Source: ZC4RG30 sp031424095 (GTDB taxonomy: Bacteria; Pseudomonadota; Gammaproteobacteria; Steroidobacterales; Steroidobacteraceae). From it: 14,474 bases of DNA. Shown in pieces: positions 1 through 7,259 of this stretch. Positions within the stretch are counted from its first letter, which is position 1; each line of letters begins with the position of its first letter. A program made the translations under genes and the position numbers. The stretch lies in the NCBI GenBank assembly GCA_031424095.1, contig JANPGU010000329.1, positions 1 to 14,474 on the forward strand, written 5' to 3'. The notes below the pieces were generated by a model. That model had not been told where the DNA came from. It ran no database searches and worked only from the letters and a program-made list of their open reading frames with translations.

Positions 1-1
1 G

Positions 2-94
2 CGCTGTGCCGGCGTGTCGATCGCTACGGTATCGCGCGTTGTGAACGGTGTCGCGAACAAGGCGTCTCCCGAAACAGTCGCGCGTGTTCGACGC
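2..94 (+). pseudogene. LacI-family helix-turn-helix remnant (partial, left edge)
   Basis: Read in frame 2 from base 2, about 31 codons match the DNA-binding headpiece of LacI/GalR repressors: AGVSIATVSRVVNG (the recognition helix and its lead-in) followed by KASPETVARVR. The preceding dozen residues of such a headpiece would lie left of the window. After about base 94 the frame turns into arginine-rich sequence without family similarity and stops at 194-196, and no inducer-binding domain (about 270 residues) follows. Frame 3 from about base 93 reads VRPTASDFDGRLARSR, which loosely resembles the usual hinge-proximal segment and may mean a frameshift before the truncation; this is uncertain. 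Seen: the HTH match and loss of frame. Inferred: a degraded or truncated regulator gene whose remainder was replaced by the glycosyltransferase cluster. Confidence 0.6.
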
Positions 95-153
95 AGGCGG
101 GGTCAGGCCCACCGCCAGCGATTTCGACGGACGGCTGGCTCGGTCGCGAGGGT

Positions 154-1263
154 GTGTACCACGTCTCAGCTGCGAGTCGTGCAGTTGATGGCGTGAATGA
201 CGGGATGGTGATCTTCTGGAAAAACGACCGCGCCGTCGGACATGTGTTTCTGGATGAGGTCGAATCCGGGACGCCATTACCCGCTGTCGATCCGGAGGTT
301 CTCGCGATAATAGAGCGTGAGGAACAAGCCGCTGGAGCCGCCCGGTATACGGCCAGCGTAATCATTTGCACTCGCGATCGACCGGAAGAGCTGCGTCGCT
401 GTCTGGCTTCCCTCCCGACACAGTCATATTCCCCACATGAGATCATAGTGGTTGACAACGCATCGCGCGATTTGCGCACGCGCGAAGTTGCCTTGCAAGC
501 TGGTGCAGCCTATGTGAGAGAAGAGCGCCCAGGTCTGGATTTCGCGCGCAATGCCGGTGCCCGTCGTGCGACTGGTGAAATCGTTGCATATACGGACGAC
601 GATGTATTGCTCCATCGCTGTTGGCTCGAGCGTATGGTGGCGGCCTTTGACTCGCCTGACATTTCAGCAGTTACAGGTCTCGTCCTGCCTGCAGAGCTGG
701 TCACTGAAGCACAGCGGCATTTCGAAACATACTGGAGCTTCGGACGCGGTTACGTGCGCGATGACTTCACCGCGCAGCGCTTCGTTGCGCACACAGATGG
801 CGTCTTTCCAGCATGGACCATCGGCGCCGGCGCCAGCATGGCGTTCCGGCGTGAAGTCTTCGAGCAGGTCGGAGGCTTCGACGAGCGCCTGGACGTGGGG
901 CAGGCGGGTTGTTCGGGTGATTCGGAGTTCTGGTACCGCCTGCTTGCCAGTGGCCTGGGTTGCCGCTATGAGCCCAGGGCGGTCGCCTTTCATTTTCACC
1001 GCCGCACGATCGAAGGGCTCGCAAGCCAGATCTTTCAGTACATGCGCGGCCATGCGGCAGCCTTGCTGGTTCAGCACGAGCGCACTCGTTTGTCAGTGAA
1101 CCGCTGGCAGGCGCTATGGCGGATGCCACGCTGGTATGCGGGTCGGGTCTGGCGACGGGCATATTCCGGCAAGCGGGCGGCGGACCGTTTCCTCCGTGAA
1201 GAGATAACTGGTTACGTTTCCGGCCTCATCTTCTATTGGCGAAACCGGCAGGTCGGCCGATGA
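154..1263 (+). CDS. Family-2 glycosyltransferase (GT-A fold)
   Basis: Cytoplasmic or membrane-associated transferase moving a sugar from a nucleotide-sugar donor to a glycan acceptor; the sugar cannot be told from sequence. Counting from GTG 154, residues 1-60 form the small beta-rich N-terminal extension common in this subfamily (MVIFWKNDRAVGHVFL). The GT-A core begins with SVIICTRDRP (68-77), followed by IIVVDNAS (97-104), DFARNAGARRATG (129-141) and the metal/nucleotide-binding acidic cluster YTDDD (146-150). The acceptor side shows GAGASMAFRREVFEQVGGFDE (225-244) and GDSEFWYRL (255-263). There is no membrane helix of convincing length. The start is unsettled: GTG 154, GTG 193 and ATG 205 are all in frame, none has a well-placed Shine-Dalgarno, and the frame is open to the window edge. 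GTG 154 keeps the whole N-terminal extension. The stop overlaps the next gene's start (ATGA), so the two are translationally coupled. Confidence 0.85.
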   Translation: MYHVSAASRAVDGVNDGMVIFWKNDRAVGHVFLDEVESGTPLPAVDPEVLAIIEREEQAAGAARYTASVIICTRDRPEELRRCLASLPTQSYSPHEIIVVDNASRDLRTREVALQAGAAYVREERPGLDFARNAGARRATGEIVAYTDDDVLLHRCWLERMVAAFDSPDISAVTGLVLPAELVTEAQRHFETYWSFGRGYVRDDFTAQRFVAHTDGVFPAWTIGAGASMAFRREVFEQVGGFDERLDVGQAGCSGDSEFWYRLLASGLGCRYEPRAVAFHFHRRTIEGLASQIFQYMRGHAAALLVQHERTRLSVNRWQALWRMPRWYAGRVWRRAYSGKRAADRFLREEITGYVSGLIFYWRNRQVGR

Positions 1264-3785
1264 GTGTCGGGCACGAGCTGCCGCGCGTGCCGAGGACATC
1301 GGTGATCATCCCGGCGCGCAATGCCGAAGCGACCCTGCGTCAGACTGTCGACAGTCTGTTGCGGCAAAGCGACCCGGATTGGGAAGCGTTGATCATTGAT
1401 GATGGCTCGACCGACAGTACGGCAGCGCTGATTGCGCAATATGCGGGAGGTGACGCCCGCATCCGCAGCCTCTGTGGGCCAGGTCGGGGCGTGTCGGCCG
1501 CGCGCAATCTCGGTCTGGCACACGCCAGTGGACGACGTCTGCTCTTTCTGGACAGCGACGACTGGATCGATGCGCATTTTCTGGAGTTGATGAACGCTGC
1601 GCTCGACGGGTCGCCGGACGCGGCGGCCGCGTACTGCGCGCATCAACGCGTCATGGCCGATGGCCAGCGCACTCCTGCCTACAAGTCGCCACAAATTGCG
1701 GCTTCGCCGCTCGCTGCGTTTGCGCGCTCGTGTGCGACGGCAATCCACACGGTGCTGATCGAGCGCAGATCGGTTTCCAGCGTCTGCGGCTTCGATGAGT
1801 CCTTGCGCACCTGCGAGGATTGGGACCTCTGGCAACGCGTGGCCCGCAACGGCGGGGTCTGGGTCTATGTCGATCGGGCGCTGAGCTTCTATCGCGCCAG
1901 TGAGCATTCCCTGTCACAGGATGTTCAGCAATTGATTGTCGATGCCAGGCTCGTCATAGCCCGTGGCTTTGCAACCGCTGACCCCACCGTGCAGGAGGGA
2001 CTCCGGGGCGCCCGCGAGCTGCTCAATGTCGTCGACATGGAGGCCCAGGCGCATGCCTTCTTTGTCCTTTGGTGTGCGGCTTTCGACTGTGGCCGCGGCG
2101 GAACCACCGAGCTGGCGCCCGACACCTTGCGCATGCTGCCGTCGACTGCGGAGGCCACGCAGTCAATCGTCCTGACGTTGTTCGACGGGCTTGGCACCGG
2201 AATGCGGGTTGTTCCCAGACAGATTGCTGCCCGGTGGTCGAAATTCGGCCCCCGCTTGACGCGCTTTGTCGAGACGCTGGGCGTGCTCTGGAACGACCCG
2301 GCCGCAGCACGTCGAATACAGTATGGATTCGAGCGCCTGGCACTTGAGTTCGCCGACGTTTCCGAACCGTGCCAGCTGTCCCTGACTGTGGGTCTGCGAG
2401 TGGACCTTCGCAACCTTGCGACTTACACGCCGCCGGCGGGCATCGATCGACTGTATGTCCATTTCTGCCAGCACAAGAAAGTGTTGGCGATCCTCGATGT
2501 ATGGGCTCTCGGGACGATCACCAAGGGGGATTGGCTCGAGCTTGCACTGTCGCACCTTCCCGCTGGACTTGTCGCGCGCAACGTTGGCGCGACGCTGCTG
2601 ACCTCGCTGACACCACCAAGGTTGTGGTCGGCGCTGAAGCGCGATGTTTCAGCGCATAGGCATCGCAGCAACCTTGTGGTAATACAGAATTCACCCACGC
2701 ACGTGCTAGCAGTGCAGCAGAATGGCGCTCATCGGCGCTCGCTCCAAACGCCGGTGGACGGCGATCGCCAAGGCCAGCCGATGATGCCCGGGCGGCTGGT
2801 CAGCGTGGTGATCCCTGCCTACAATGCTGCCGTTACGTTGGCGGCCACCCTGGAAAGTGCGCGGTCACAGCTGCATGAGAACCTGGAGATCATCGTCGTG
2901 GATGACGGCTCCACTGACGATACCCTCGCGATCGCGCGAGAGCATGCGACTCGCGATGCACGCATACAGACACTAAGCCAGCAAAATGCCGGTCTGGCTT
3001 CGGCACGCAACGCCGGGTGGCGTCAGGCGCGATCGGACCTTATCGCATTCCTCGACGCCGATGACCTGTGGGCGCCAACCAAGATCCAGCTGCAACTCGA
3101 GGCATTGGACGCTGGGGGATCGCGGGTGGGGTTGGTGTATTGCGGCAGTGTACGCATCGACGCAGCGGGTGTGGTGCAGAGTTACTTTCCGCTCGAGAAA
3201 GCGCAGGGAGATGTGCTTGAAGAGCTCTTTTCCCGCAACTTCATTGGCAATGGCAGTGTGGCGATGCTTACACGCGAGGCACTGACTTACGCGGGGGGCT
3301 TTGACTCTGGCCTTCGCGAGGCCGGCGCGCAGGGTTGCGAGGACTACCTGCTGCAATGCCGGGTTGCCGAGCGATTCCACTTCGCCACCGTACCGGAGCA
3401 TCTCGTCGGGTACCGTTTCATGCCCGGAAACATGTCAAGCGATCGCCCGCGCATGCTGCGATCGTGGATGCTGGTTGTCGAAGAGATGCGACGGCGCCAA
3501 CCCGGTCGGACTGCTGCGTTGCTCCGGGGACTGCGCAGCTATGCGACGTGGATTGCGTGCGATGCCGTCGGCAAGCGCGCCTTTGCACAACTGCCCAAGC
3601 TGTTGAACCTGATCATGCGGATTCCGGCGCCTGTCTCCCTGGACATCCTCCTGAAGGACTTCCCACGCGAAGCAATGAGGCGGCTGCGCTTTCGAGTAAT
3701 TGGTGCATTTCGCCGGACTTCCCCGAATGACGGCGTGGACGCCAGATTGTTCGAGCGAGTGACGCGGAATCGGCAGCTGGAATGA
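1260..3785 (+). CDS. Tandem two-domain family-2 glycosyltransferase
   Basis: An 841-aa protein with two complete GT-A family-2 domains, likely adding two sugars in turn to one glycan. Domain 1 (about 12-225) shows SVIIPARNAEATL, LIIDDGSTDST (45-54), GVSAARNLGLAHASG, FLDSDDW (96-102) and CEDWDLW (185-191). Domain 2 (about 513-740) shows VSVVIPAYNA (514-523), IIVVDDGSTDDT (544-555), GLASARNAG (578-586), FLDADD (597-602) and CEDYLLQCRVAE. Both keep the nucleotide-binding DDGS and the metal-binding DxDD. The roughly 285 residues between them and the last about 100 are not recognised; they may be acceptor-binding or membrane-association segments. ATG 1260 is chosen because it overlaps the upstream stop (ATGA); TTG 1236 in the same frame would lie inside the upstream gene. 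Two in-frame ATGs at 2781 and 2784 sit just before domain 2, so it may be a fusion of two ancestral genes or allow internal initiation. Confidence 0.88.
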   Translation: MSVGHELPRVPRTSVIIPARNAEATLRQTVDSLLRQSDPDWEALIIDDGSTDSTAALIAQYAGGDARIRSLCGPGRGVSAARNLGLAHASGRRLLFLDSDDWIDAHFLELMNAALDGSPDAAAAYCAHQRVMADGQRTPAYKSPQIAASPLAAFARSCATAIHTVLIERRSVSSVCGFDESLRTCEDWDLWQRVARNGGVWVYVDRALSFYRASEHSLSQDVQQLIVDARLVIARGFATADPTVQEGLRGARELLNVVDMEAQAHAFFVLWCAAFDCGRGGTTELAPDTLRMLPSTAEATQSIVLTLFDGLGTGMRVVPRQIAARWSKFGPRLTRFVETLGVLWNDPAAARRIQYGFERLALEFADVSEPCQLSLTVGLRVDLRNLATYTPPAGIDRLYVHFCQHKKVLAILDVWALGTITKGDWLELALSHLPAGLVARNVGATLLTSLTPPRLWSALKRDVSAHRHRSNLVVIQNSPTHVLAVQQNGAHRRSLQTPVDGDRQGQPMMPGRLVSVVIPAYNAAVTLAATLESARSQLHENLEIIVVDDGSTDDTLAIAREHATRDARIQTLSQQNAGLASARNAGWRQARSDLIAFLDADDLWAPTKIQLQLEALDAGGSRVGLVYCGSVRIDAAGVVQSYFPLEKAQGDVLEELFSRNFIGNGSVAMLTREALTYAGGFDSGLREAGAQGCEDYLLQCRVAERFHFATVPEHLVGYRFMPGNMSSDRPRMLRSWMLVVEEMRRRQPGRTAALLRGLRSYATWIACDAVGKRAFAQLPKLLNLIMRIPAPVSLDILLKDFPREAMRRLRFRVIGAFRRTSPNDGVDARLFERVTRNRQLE

Positions 3786-3811
3786 CCGTGCTGGTCATCA
3801 CCCAGATATGA
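3782..3811 (+). other. Bridging micro-ORF between glycosyltransferase and ABC gene
   Basis: ATG 3782 overlaps the glycosyltransferase stop (ATGA) and opens nine codons reading MTVLVITQI. Its TGA at 3809-3811 overlaps the ABC transporter start ATG 3808 (again ATGA). The layout would let a terminating ribosome reinitiate, cross 30 bases and reinitiate on the ABC gene, which has no clear Shine-Dalgarno of its own. The peptide also resembles the first beta strand of many glycosyltransferases, so it may be the scar of a deleted gene start. What is seen is only the coordinates and overlaps; function is inferred. Confidence 0.35.
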
Positions 3812-5562
3812 GCTCCGGTCGCGCTGCTGAAATTGCGGACAGGGTTGAGGCGCGGCGGGCTGCGCTGGGGCACCTGCGTCAATTGCTGAGGATCGTACCG
3901 AAACCGCGTTGGGCGACGCCGACCTTGATTGTGCTCGGACTCGGCTCTTCCCTGGCCGAGACGCTGGGGATAACACTCGTGATCCTTTTCTTCTATTCGG
4001 CAGCAGGGCAGGCCGGGAATGCCTCGCTGGCCGGTGGAATGTTCGGCCGGATACTGGAGTACGCGAGCGCCTGGTTTGGATCTTCGCTGCAGATGGCCAT
4101 TCTCATCTTCGTGCTGATCATTCTGCGGGGCGCAATGTCTTTCGCCAACAGTGTGATCAACTCGCATGTCAGCGAAAAAATCAGCGAACGCGCCAGGAAT
4201 CTGATCCACGAGAAATACCTGACAGCGCCGTACGCCTGCATTCAGCGCCACGAACAGGCATTTTTGATGGAGGTTCTTGGAACGGAGTCGTGGCTGATTG
4301 CGGGTGCCTATGGGAGCCTGACAAAGATATGGATCAGCGCTTGCTCGGTGTTCGTCTTTGCGGGTTTCCTGTTGGCGCTCTCCTGGCCGATCACTGCAAT
4401 GGCATCCATTGGGGTCGTCGTGATTTCTCTGGTCCTGCGGCGTCTGTCGCGACCGGCGCAGGGGCTCGGTCGGCGGGTCAAGAAGGTACACCAGCAATTG
4501 GGCGAACAGATGTTGATGACACTGGAGGGACTCCGGACCATCCGGGCATATGGTCAGGAGTCGCTGCATCAGCATCGATTCATTCGCCTTTCCGGGGAAG
4601 CGCGTCGCGCCTCGATCTCGCTTACGCGCCTTGCCGCGCTTTTGCCGCCGTTGACGGAAATCGGATACCTCGGAATTCTCTGCGCGATCATCGCTGGAAC
4701 CAGCCTGTGGCAGATCGGTTTCGCGACCACCTTGGCGGCAGTCGCGCTGCTCTATCGCCTGCAGCCCTACACGCGCGACATTGAGGGGAATCTGCTTTAC
4801 CTGGCGCAGATCGAGCCACAGCTTCGATCTGTGCTTTCGATGATGGAGACTGGCGAAGCGGACGCTGTGAATGCACCCAGTCAGCCGCTGCCGCCGCTGC
4901 AGAAGTCGATCCGCTTCGACCACGTGAGTTTTTGCTATCCGGGGATCGCCAAACCGGCACTTGATGATGTGTGTTTCGAGATCCCGGCGGGGCAGACGAC
5001 CGCTCTGCTGGGAGCCAGTGGTGCAGGCAAGACCACCATCATCAATCTGCTGCTGGGTTTGTATCGGCCCTCGTCGGGAACAATCTGGATCGATGACACG
5101 CCATTGGGAATTGTGCAGCGCACGGATTGGCTGAAGCAAATTGCGGTAGCCGGGCAGGACGTCGATCTCGTCGAGGGCACTGTCATCGACAATATCCGCA
5201 TGGCAGATCCCGACGCCACTCAGGCACAGGTTATCGAGGCATCAAGGCTCGCAGGAGTTTCAGGATTTATCGAGACCCTGGCTGAAGGATATGGCACCTG
5301 GGTCGGTCAACAGGGCCTTCGGTTTTCCGGAGGACAACGGCAACGGCTGGGCCTCGCACGGGCCATTCTTCGCGATCCGGAGTTCCTGATGCTCGATGAG
5401 GCAATGAATGCCCTCGATCATGACCTTGAATCCAGCATCCGGTGTGCGCTGGAAGCACGCTTCACCGGCCGAACCATCTTGCTGATTTCACATCGGCTTG
5501 AGTCCGTGCAAAACGCCAGCCACCGAATTCACATCGAAGATGGTCGGGTGGTAGCCATCTGA
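3808..5562 (+). CDS. ABC half-transporter, MsbA/PglK-like (lipid-linked glycan flippase candidate)
   Basis: A 584-aa fused membrane-plus-ATPase protein expected to act as an inner-membrane homodimer exporting or flipping its substrate with ATP. The N-terminal half carries hydrophobic spans at about 38-64, 94-112, 174-192, 195-211, 282-298 and 303-317, i.e. the six-helix exporter fold. SLAETLGITLVILFF (48-62) is in the style of PglK-type flippases. The ATPase half has an A-loop Tyr377 (VSFCYPG), Walker A GASGAGKTT (402-410), Q-loop Gln450 (AGQD), signature FSGGQRQRL (506-514), Walker B FLMLDE (526-531), a D-loop reading MNALD where SALD is usual, and H-loop His562 (ISHRLES). All catalytic residues are present. 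Its place directly after two glycosyltransferase genes points to a lipid-linked oligosaccharide as cargo; a peptide or lipid A-like cargo cannot be excluded. Substrate is inference, the ABC exporter call is firm. Confidence 0.9.
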   Translation: MSSGRAAEIADRVEARRAALGHLRQLLRIVPKPRWATPTLIVLGLGSSLAETLGITLVILFFYSAAGQAGNASLAGGMFGRILEYASAWFGSSLQMAILIFVLIILRGAMSFANSVINSHVSEKISERARNLIHEKYLTAPYACIQRHEQAFLMEVLGTESWLIAGAYGSLTKIWISACSVFVFAGFLLALSWPITAMASIGVVVISLVLRRLSRPAQGLGRRVKKVHQQLGEQMLMTLEGLRTIRAYGQESLHQHRFIRLSGEARRASISLTRLAALLPPLTEIGYLGILCAIIAGTSLWQIGFATTLAAVALLYRLQPYTRDIEGNLLYLAQIEPQLRSVLSMMETGEADAVNAPSQPLPPLQKSIRFDHVSFCYPGIAKPALDDVCFEIPAGQTTALLGASGAGKTTIINLLLGLYRPSSGTIWIDDTPLGIVQRTDWLKQIAVAGQDVDLVEGTVIDNIRMADPDATQAQVIEASRLAGVSGFIETLAEGYGTWVGQQGLRFSGGQRQRLGLARAILRDPEFLMLDEAMNALDHDLESSIRCALEARFTGRTILLISHRLESVQNASHRIHIEDGRVVAI

Positions 5563-5568
5563 TCGACG

Positions 5569-5609
5569 TCGATAGCCTGCCAAGGCAAGCATGCGGCGTG
5601 TGCTATCGA
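5569..5609 (+). terminator. Possible stem-loop after the ABC gene
   Basis: TCGATAGC (5569-5576) and its exact reverse complement GCTATCGA (5602-5609) flank a 25-nt loop. The loop contains a second small repeat TGCC-AA-GGCA (5578-5587). The structure starts 7 bases after the ABC stop. No U-tract follows, so it is not a canonical intrinsic terminator; it could be an mRNA 3' stabiliser, a Rho-associated end or an operator. Confidence 0.25.
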
Positions 5610-5780
5610 TACGTAGGTCTCGGACCAGCCTTTAAGGATCGAAAAGCGACCGGTTTGCGGCAGTTGGTGCGTCTGCGCATTCATTCATCATCGGATCATC
5701 ATTGCTCGATCATGCGGTGGACCGGTCTGCCACCCATTCTCCTTCGTGCCCGTCCTCCGGCGGGTCGGTCCGGTTTTTCA

Positions 5781-5786
5781 AGGAGG
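5781..5786 (+). promoter_or_regulatory. Ribosome binding site AGGAGG
   Basis: A full-consensus Shine-Dalgarno, 8 bases ahead of ATG 5795. It fixes the start of the small exported protein; the same frame is open further upstream but a start there would lack this site and bury the signal peptide. Confidence 0.85.
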
Positions 5787-5794
5787 ATTCAAAC

Positions 5795-6229
5795 ATGAAG
5801 CGAATGGTATGCGGCCTGTTGGCCGCGCTGCTGGCAGTTTCAGGCGTGGCCAATGCTGGCCAGCCCGGCAGCCAGCCGGGGCGCGAGAGGGCGGTGATGT
5901 TTTACCTGAGCAAGCCGGTCGGTCTGACGGTGCGCGGCAAGCAGCAGCCCGTGTCGTTCGGATTGCGGTTGCAGCAGGGTACGCCGATGGACTGGCAGCG
6001 TGCGGCGCCATTGGTCGACTTCCGGCTGCGTGCCGACGGCCGGAGGACCATGGAAGGCGGGGGCGTGCTGATGCTGGATTCATTCGACTCCGGCGGCGGC
6101 TCGTTCACGGGACGCCCCTGGCTGATGGTGCTGGCTATCGCCGGCGGCGCCGCGGCTCTGGCCTGTATCCTCAACGCAATTTGCGATGGTGGTAGCAACG
6201 ATGACGGGTACACGCCGCCTACCGGCTGA
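5795..6229 (+). CDS. Small exported hypothetical protein with C-terminal membrane helix
   Basis: A 144-aa protein of no recognised family. Residues 1-21 are a typical Sec signal peptide (MKRMVC, hydrophobic core GLLAALLAVSGV, then ANA before Gly22). The middle (about 30-105) looks like a small beta-rich extracytoplasmic domain (VMFYLSKPVGLTV, SFGLRLQQGTP). A glycine/serine stretch precedes a strongly hydrophobic segment at about 109-130 (WLMVLAIAGGAAALACILN). The C-terminus is a short acidic tail ICDGGSNDDG. It would therefore be held in the inner membrane by its C-terminal helix with the main domain in the periplasm. Its stop lies 4 bases before the lipoprotein ATG 6234, and that gene's alternative starts overlap this gene, so the two are probably cotranscribed and may work together on the cell envelope. 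Function is unknown. Confidence 0.75.
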   Translation: MKRMVCGLLAALLAVSGVANAGQPGSQPGRERAVMFYLSKPVGLTVRGKQQPVSFGLRLQQGTPMDWQRAAPLVDFRLRADGRRTMEGGGVLMLDSFDSGGGSFTGRPWLMVLAIAGGAAALACILNAICDGGSNDDGYTPPTG

Positions 6230-6233
6230 GCGT

Positions 6234-7259
6234 ATGCGGCGGGGCGCATGGTTGGGCCTCGCCGTCATGCTGCTGCTGCCAGCCGGAATCACCGCTTGCG
6301 TATCTCTCCCGCCGGGGGTGGAGCGCGAGTTTGTCTGTGGACGTGACCTGCCGAACAACTACGGCGGAGCTGAAGCCTGTGGCACGTGGCAAGTGGATCA
6401 GCCGGGTGCTGGCGATGAGTATCTTGGCCTGCCAGTGCGCGACGGACTTGTTGTACTCATCGAGCGTCCGGCTGCCGCGAGTCTGTTCCTGTCCCTGGCC
6501 GCGCAGCGCCAGGCACCTTTCACCCATGCCGGCCTGATCGTCATGGAGGCCAAAGGGCCGATGGTGTACGAGTCATTCGGCGTGTTCACGCCCTGGAGTC
6601 GCGGTCCGCCCACGCTGCAATTGGGTGGTGGCGTGCGGCGGGTGACGCTGCGCAGCTTCCTGCAACGGCCAGGCATCATCGAGGCCTATGCGCCGCCACC
6701 GGACACGGACGTGGATGCTGTCGTGCGCTTTGCGCGGGCGCATTTCGCCAGTCACACAGCCTTCGACGGGCACTTCGATGCCGATGACGATGCCGCATTC
6801 TATTGTGTGGAGTTTGTGTCGCGCGCACTGGCGGCGGGTGGCGCTGCGCCATTGCCGCGCGTGCCGCTGACCACCAATGCCTCGATGCGCGTGGTGCTGG
6901 CCTGGCTCCAGGTGAATCCGTCGGGACTGCAGCTGGCCGGCGATCTGGCGGCGCCGCAACGTCGATTGTGGCGCGTTTCGCGGTTTTACCGTTCCGAGCA
7001 GATCGATCGCTATTTTGCCCTGCAGCGCGAGCTGCACGCGCGCTTCACGCCGGAACAGAAACTCGGTGCACTGTTTGCGTGGCGCAGTTCTGGTCTGCAG
7101 TGGCGACCGCGCGTGCGCATCTATCTGGAAGCCGGATTGCGGAGCGATGCGGACGAAGCATCGCTGCTGGCGCGGCGGCTGTTCGAAGGCAGCGCGGTGG
7201 TCAGCGCGTCGCCATCAGATCCCGCACAATTGCGAACAGCTCGCGCGGACGACTGGTAA
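6234..7259 (+). CDS. YiiX-like permuted NlpC/P60 (papain-fold) lipoprotein
   Basis: A 341-aa putative cysteine amidase or peptidase anchored by lipid in the envelope. Residues 1-22 form a lipoprotein signal peptide (MRRGAW, hydrophobic core, GITAC), making Cys22 the lipidated residue. The catalytic order is His before Cys, as in the circularly permuted NlpC/P60 branch (YiiX/YebB-like, DUF830): FTHAGLIV with His98, VYESFG with Glu113, FYCVEFVSRAL with Cys191. All three expected residues are present, so activity is plausible, against peptidoglycan peptides, an amide or a lipid ester; the substrate is unknown. The C-terminal 140 residues after the fold are not recognised. ATG 6234 gives the best lipoprotein signal; ATG 6186 and 6201 are in frame but would put 11-16 polar residues ahead of it and overlap the upstream gene. 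The last 59 bases overlap the convergent regulator gene. Confidence 0.8.
   Translation: MRRGAWLGLAVMLLLPAGITACVSLPPGVEREFVCGRDLPNNYGGAEACGTWQVDQPGAGDEYLGLPVRDGLVVLIERPAAASLFLSLAAQRQAPFTHAGLIVMEAKGPMVYESFGVFTPWSRGPPTLQLGGGVRRVTLRSFLQRPGIIEAYAPPPDTDVDAVVRFARAHFASHTAFDGHFDADDDAAFYCVEFVSRALAAGGAAPLPRVPLTTNASMRVVLAWLQVNPSGLQLAGDLAAPQRRLWRVSRFYRSEQIDRYFALQRELHARFTPEQKLGALFAWRSSGLQWRPRVRIYLEAGLRSDADEASLLARRLFEGSAVVSASPSDPAQLRTARADDW

Larger units (their letters stand above)
5563..5794 (+). other. 232-bp non-coding spacer/leader
   Basis: No credible gene is seen here. It holds an inverted repeat near its left end, GGTC-TCG-GACC at 5616-5626, GGTGG(5716-5720)/CCACC(5730-5734), CCCG(5749-5752)/CGGG(5761-5764), and CCGG(5757-5760)/CCGG(5770-5773) followed by TTTTT, ending in the AGGAGG site of the next gene. 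It probably contains the promoter of the downstream pair, but no convincing -35/-10 pair could be picked by eye. Confidence 0.4.

Noticed and set aside
1236..1259. TTG 1236 as start of the tandem glycosyltransferase
   Set aside because: It would add eight residues without family similarity; ATG 1260 overlaps the upstream stop in the usual ATGA way.
3613..5139. Long open frame of 508 codons on the minus strand across the glycosyltransferase end and the ABC gene
   Set aside because: It lies antisense to two genes with clear family motifs, has low-complexity Gln/Arg/His-rich composition and no recognisable domain. It is a GC-rich shadow frame.
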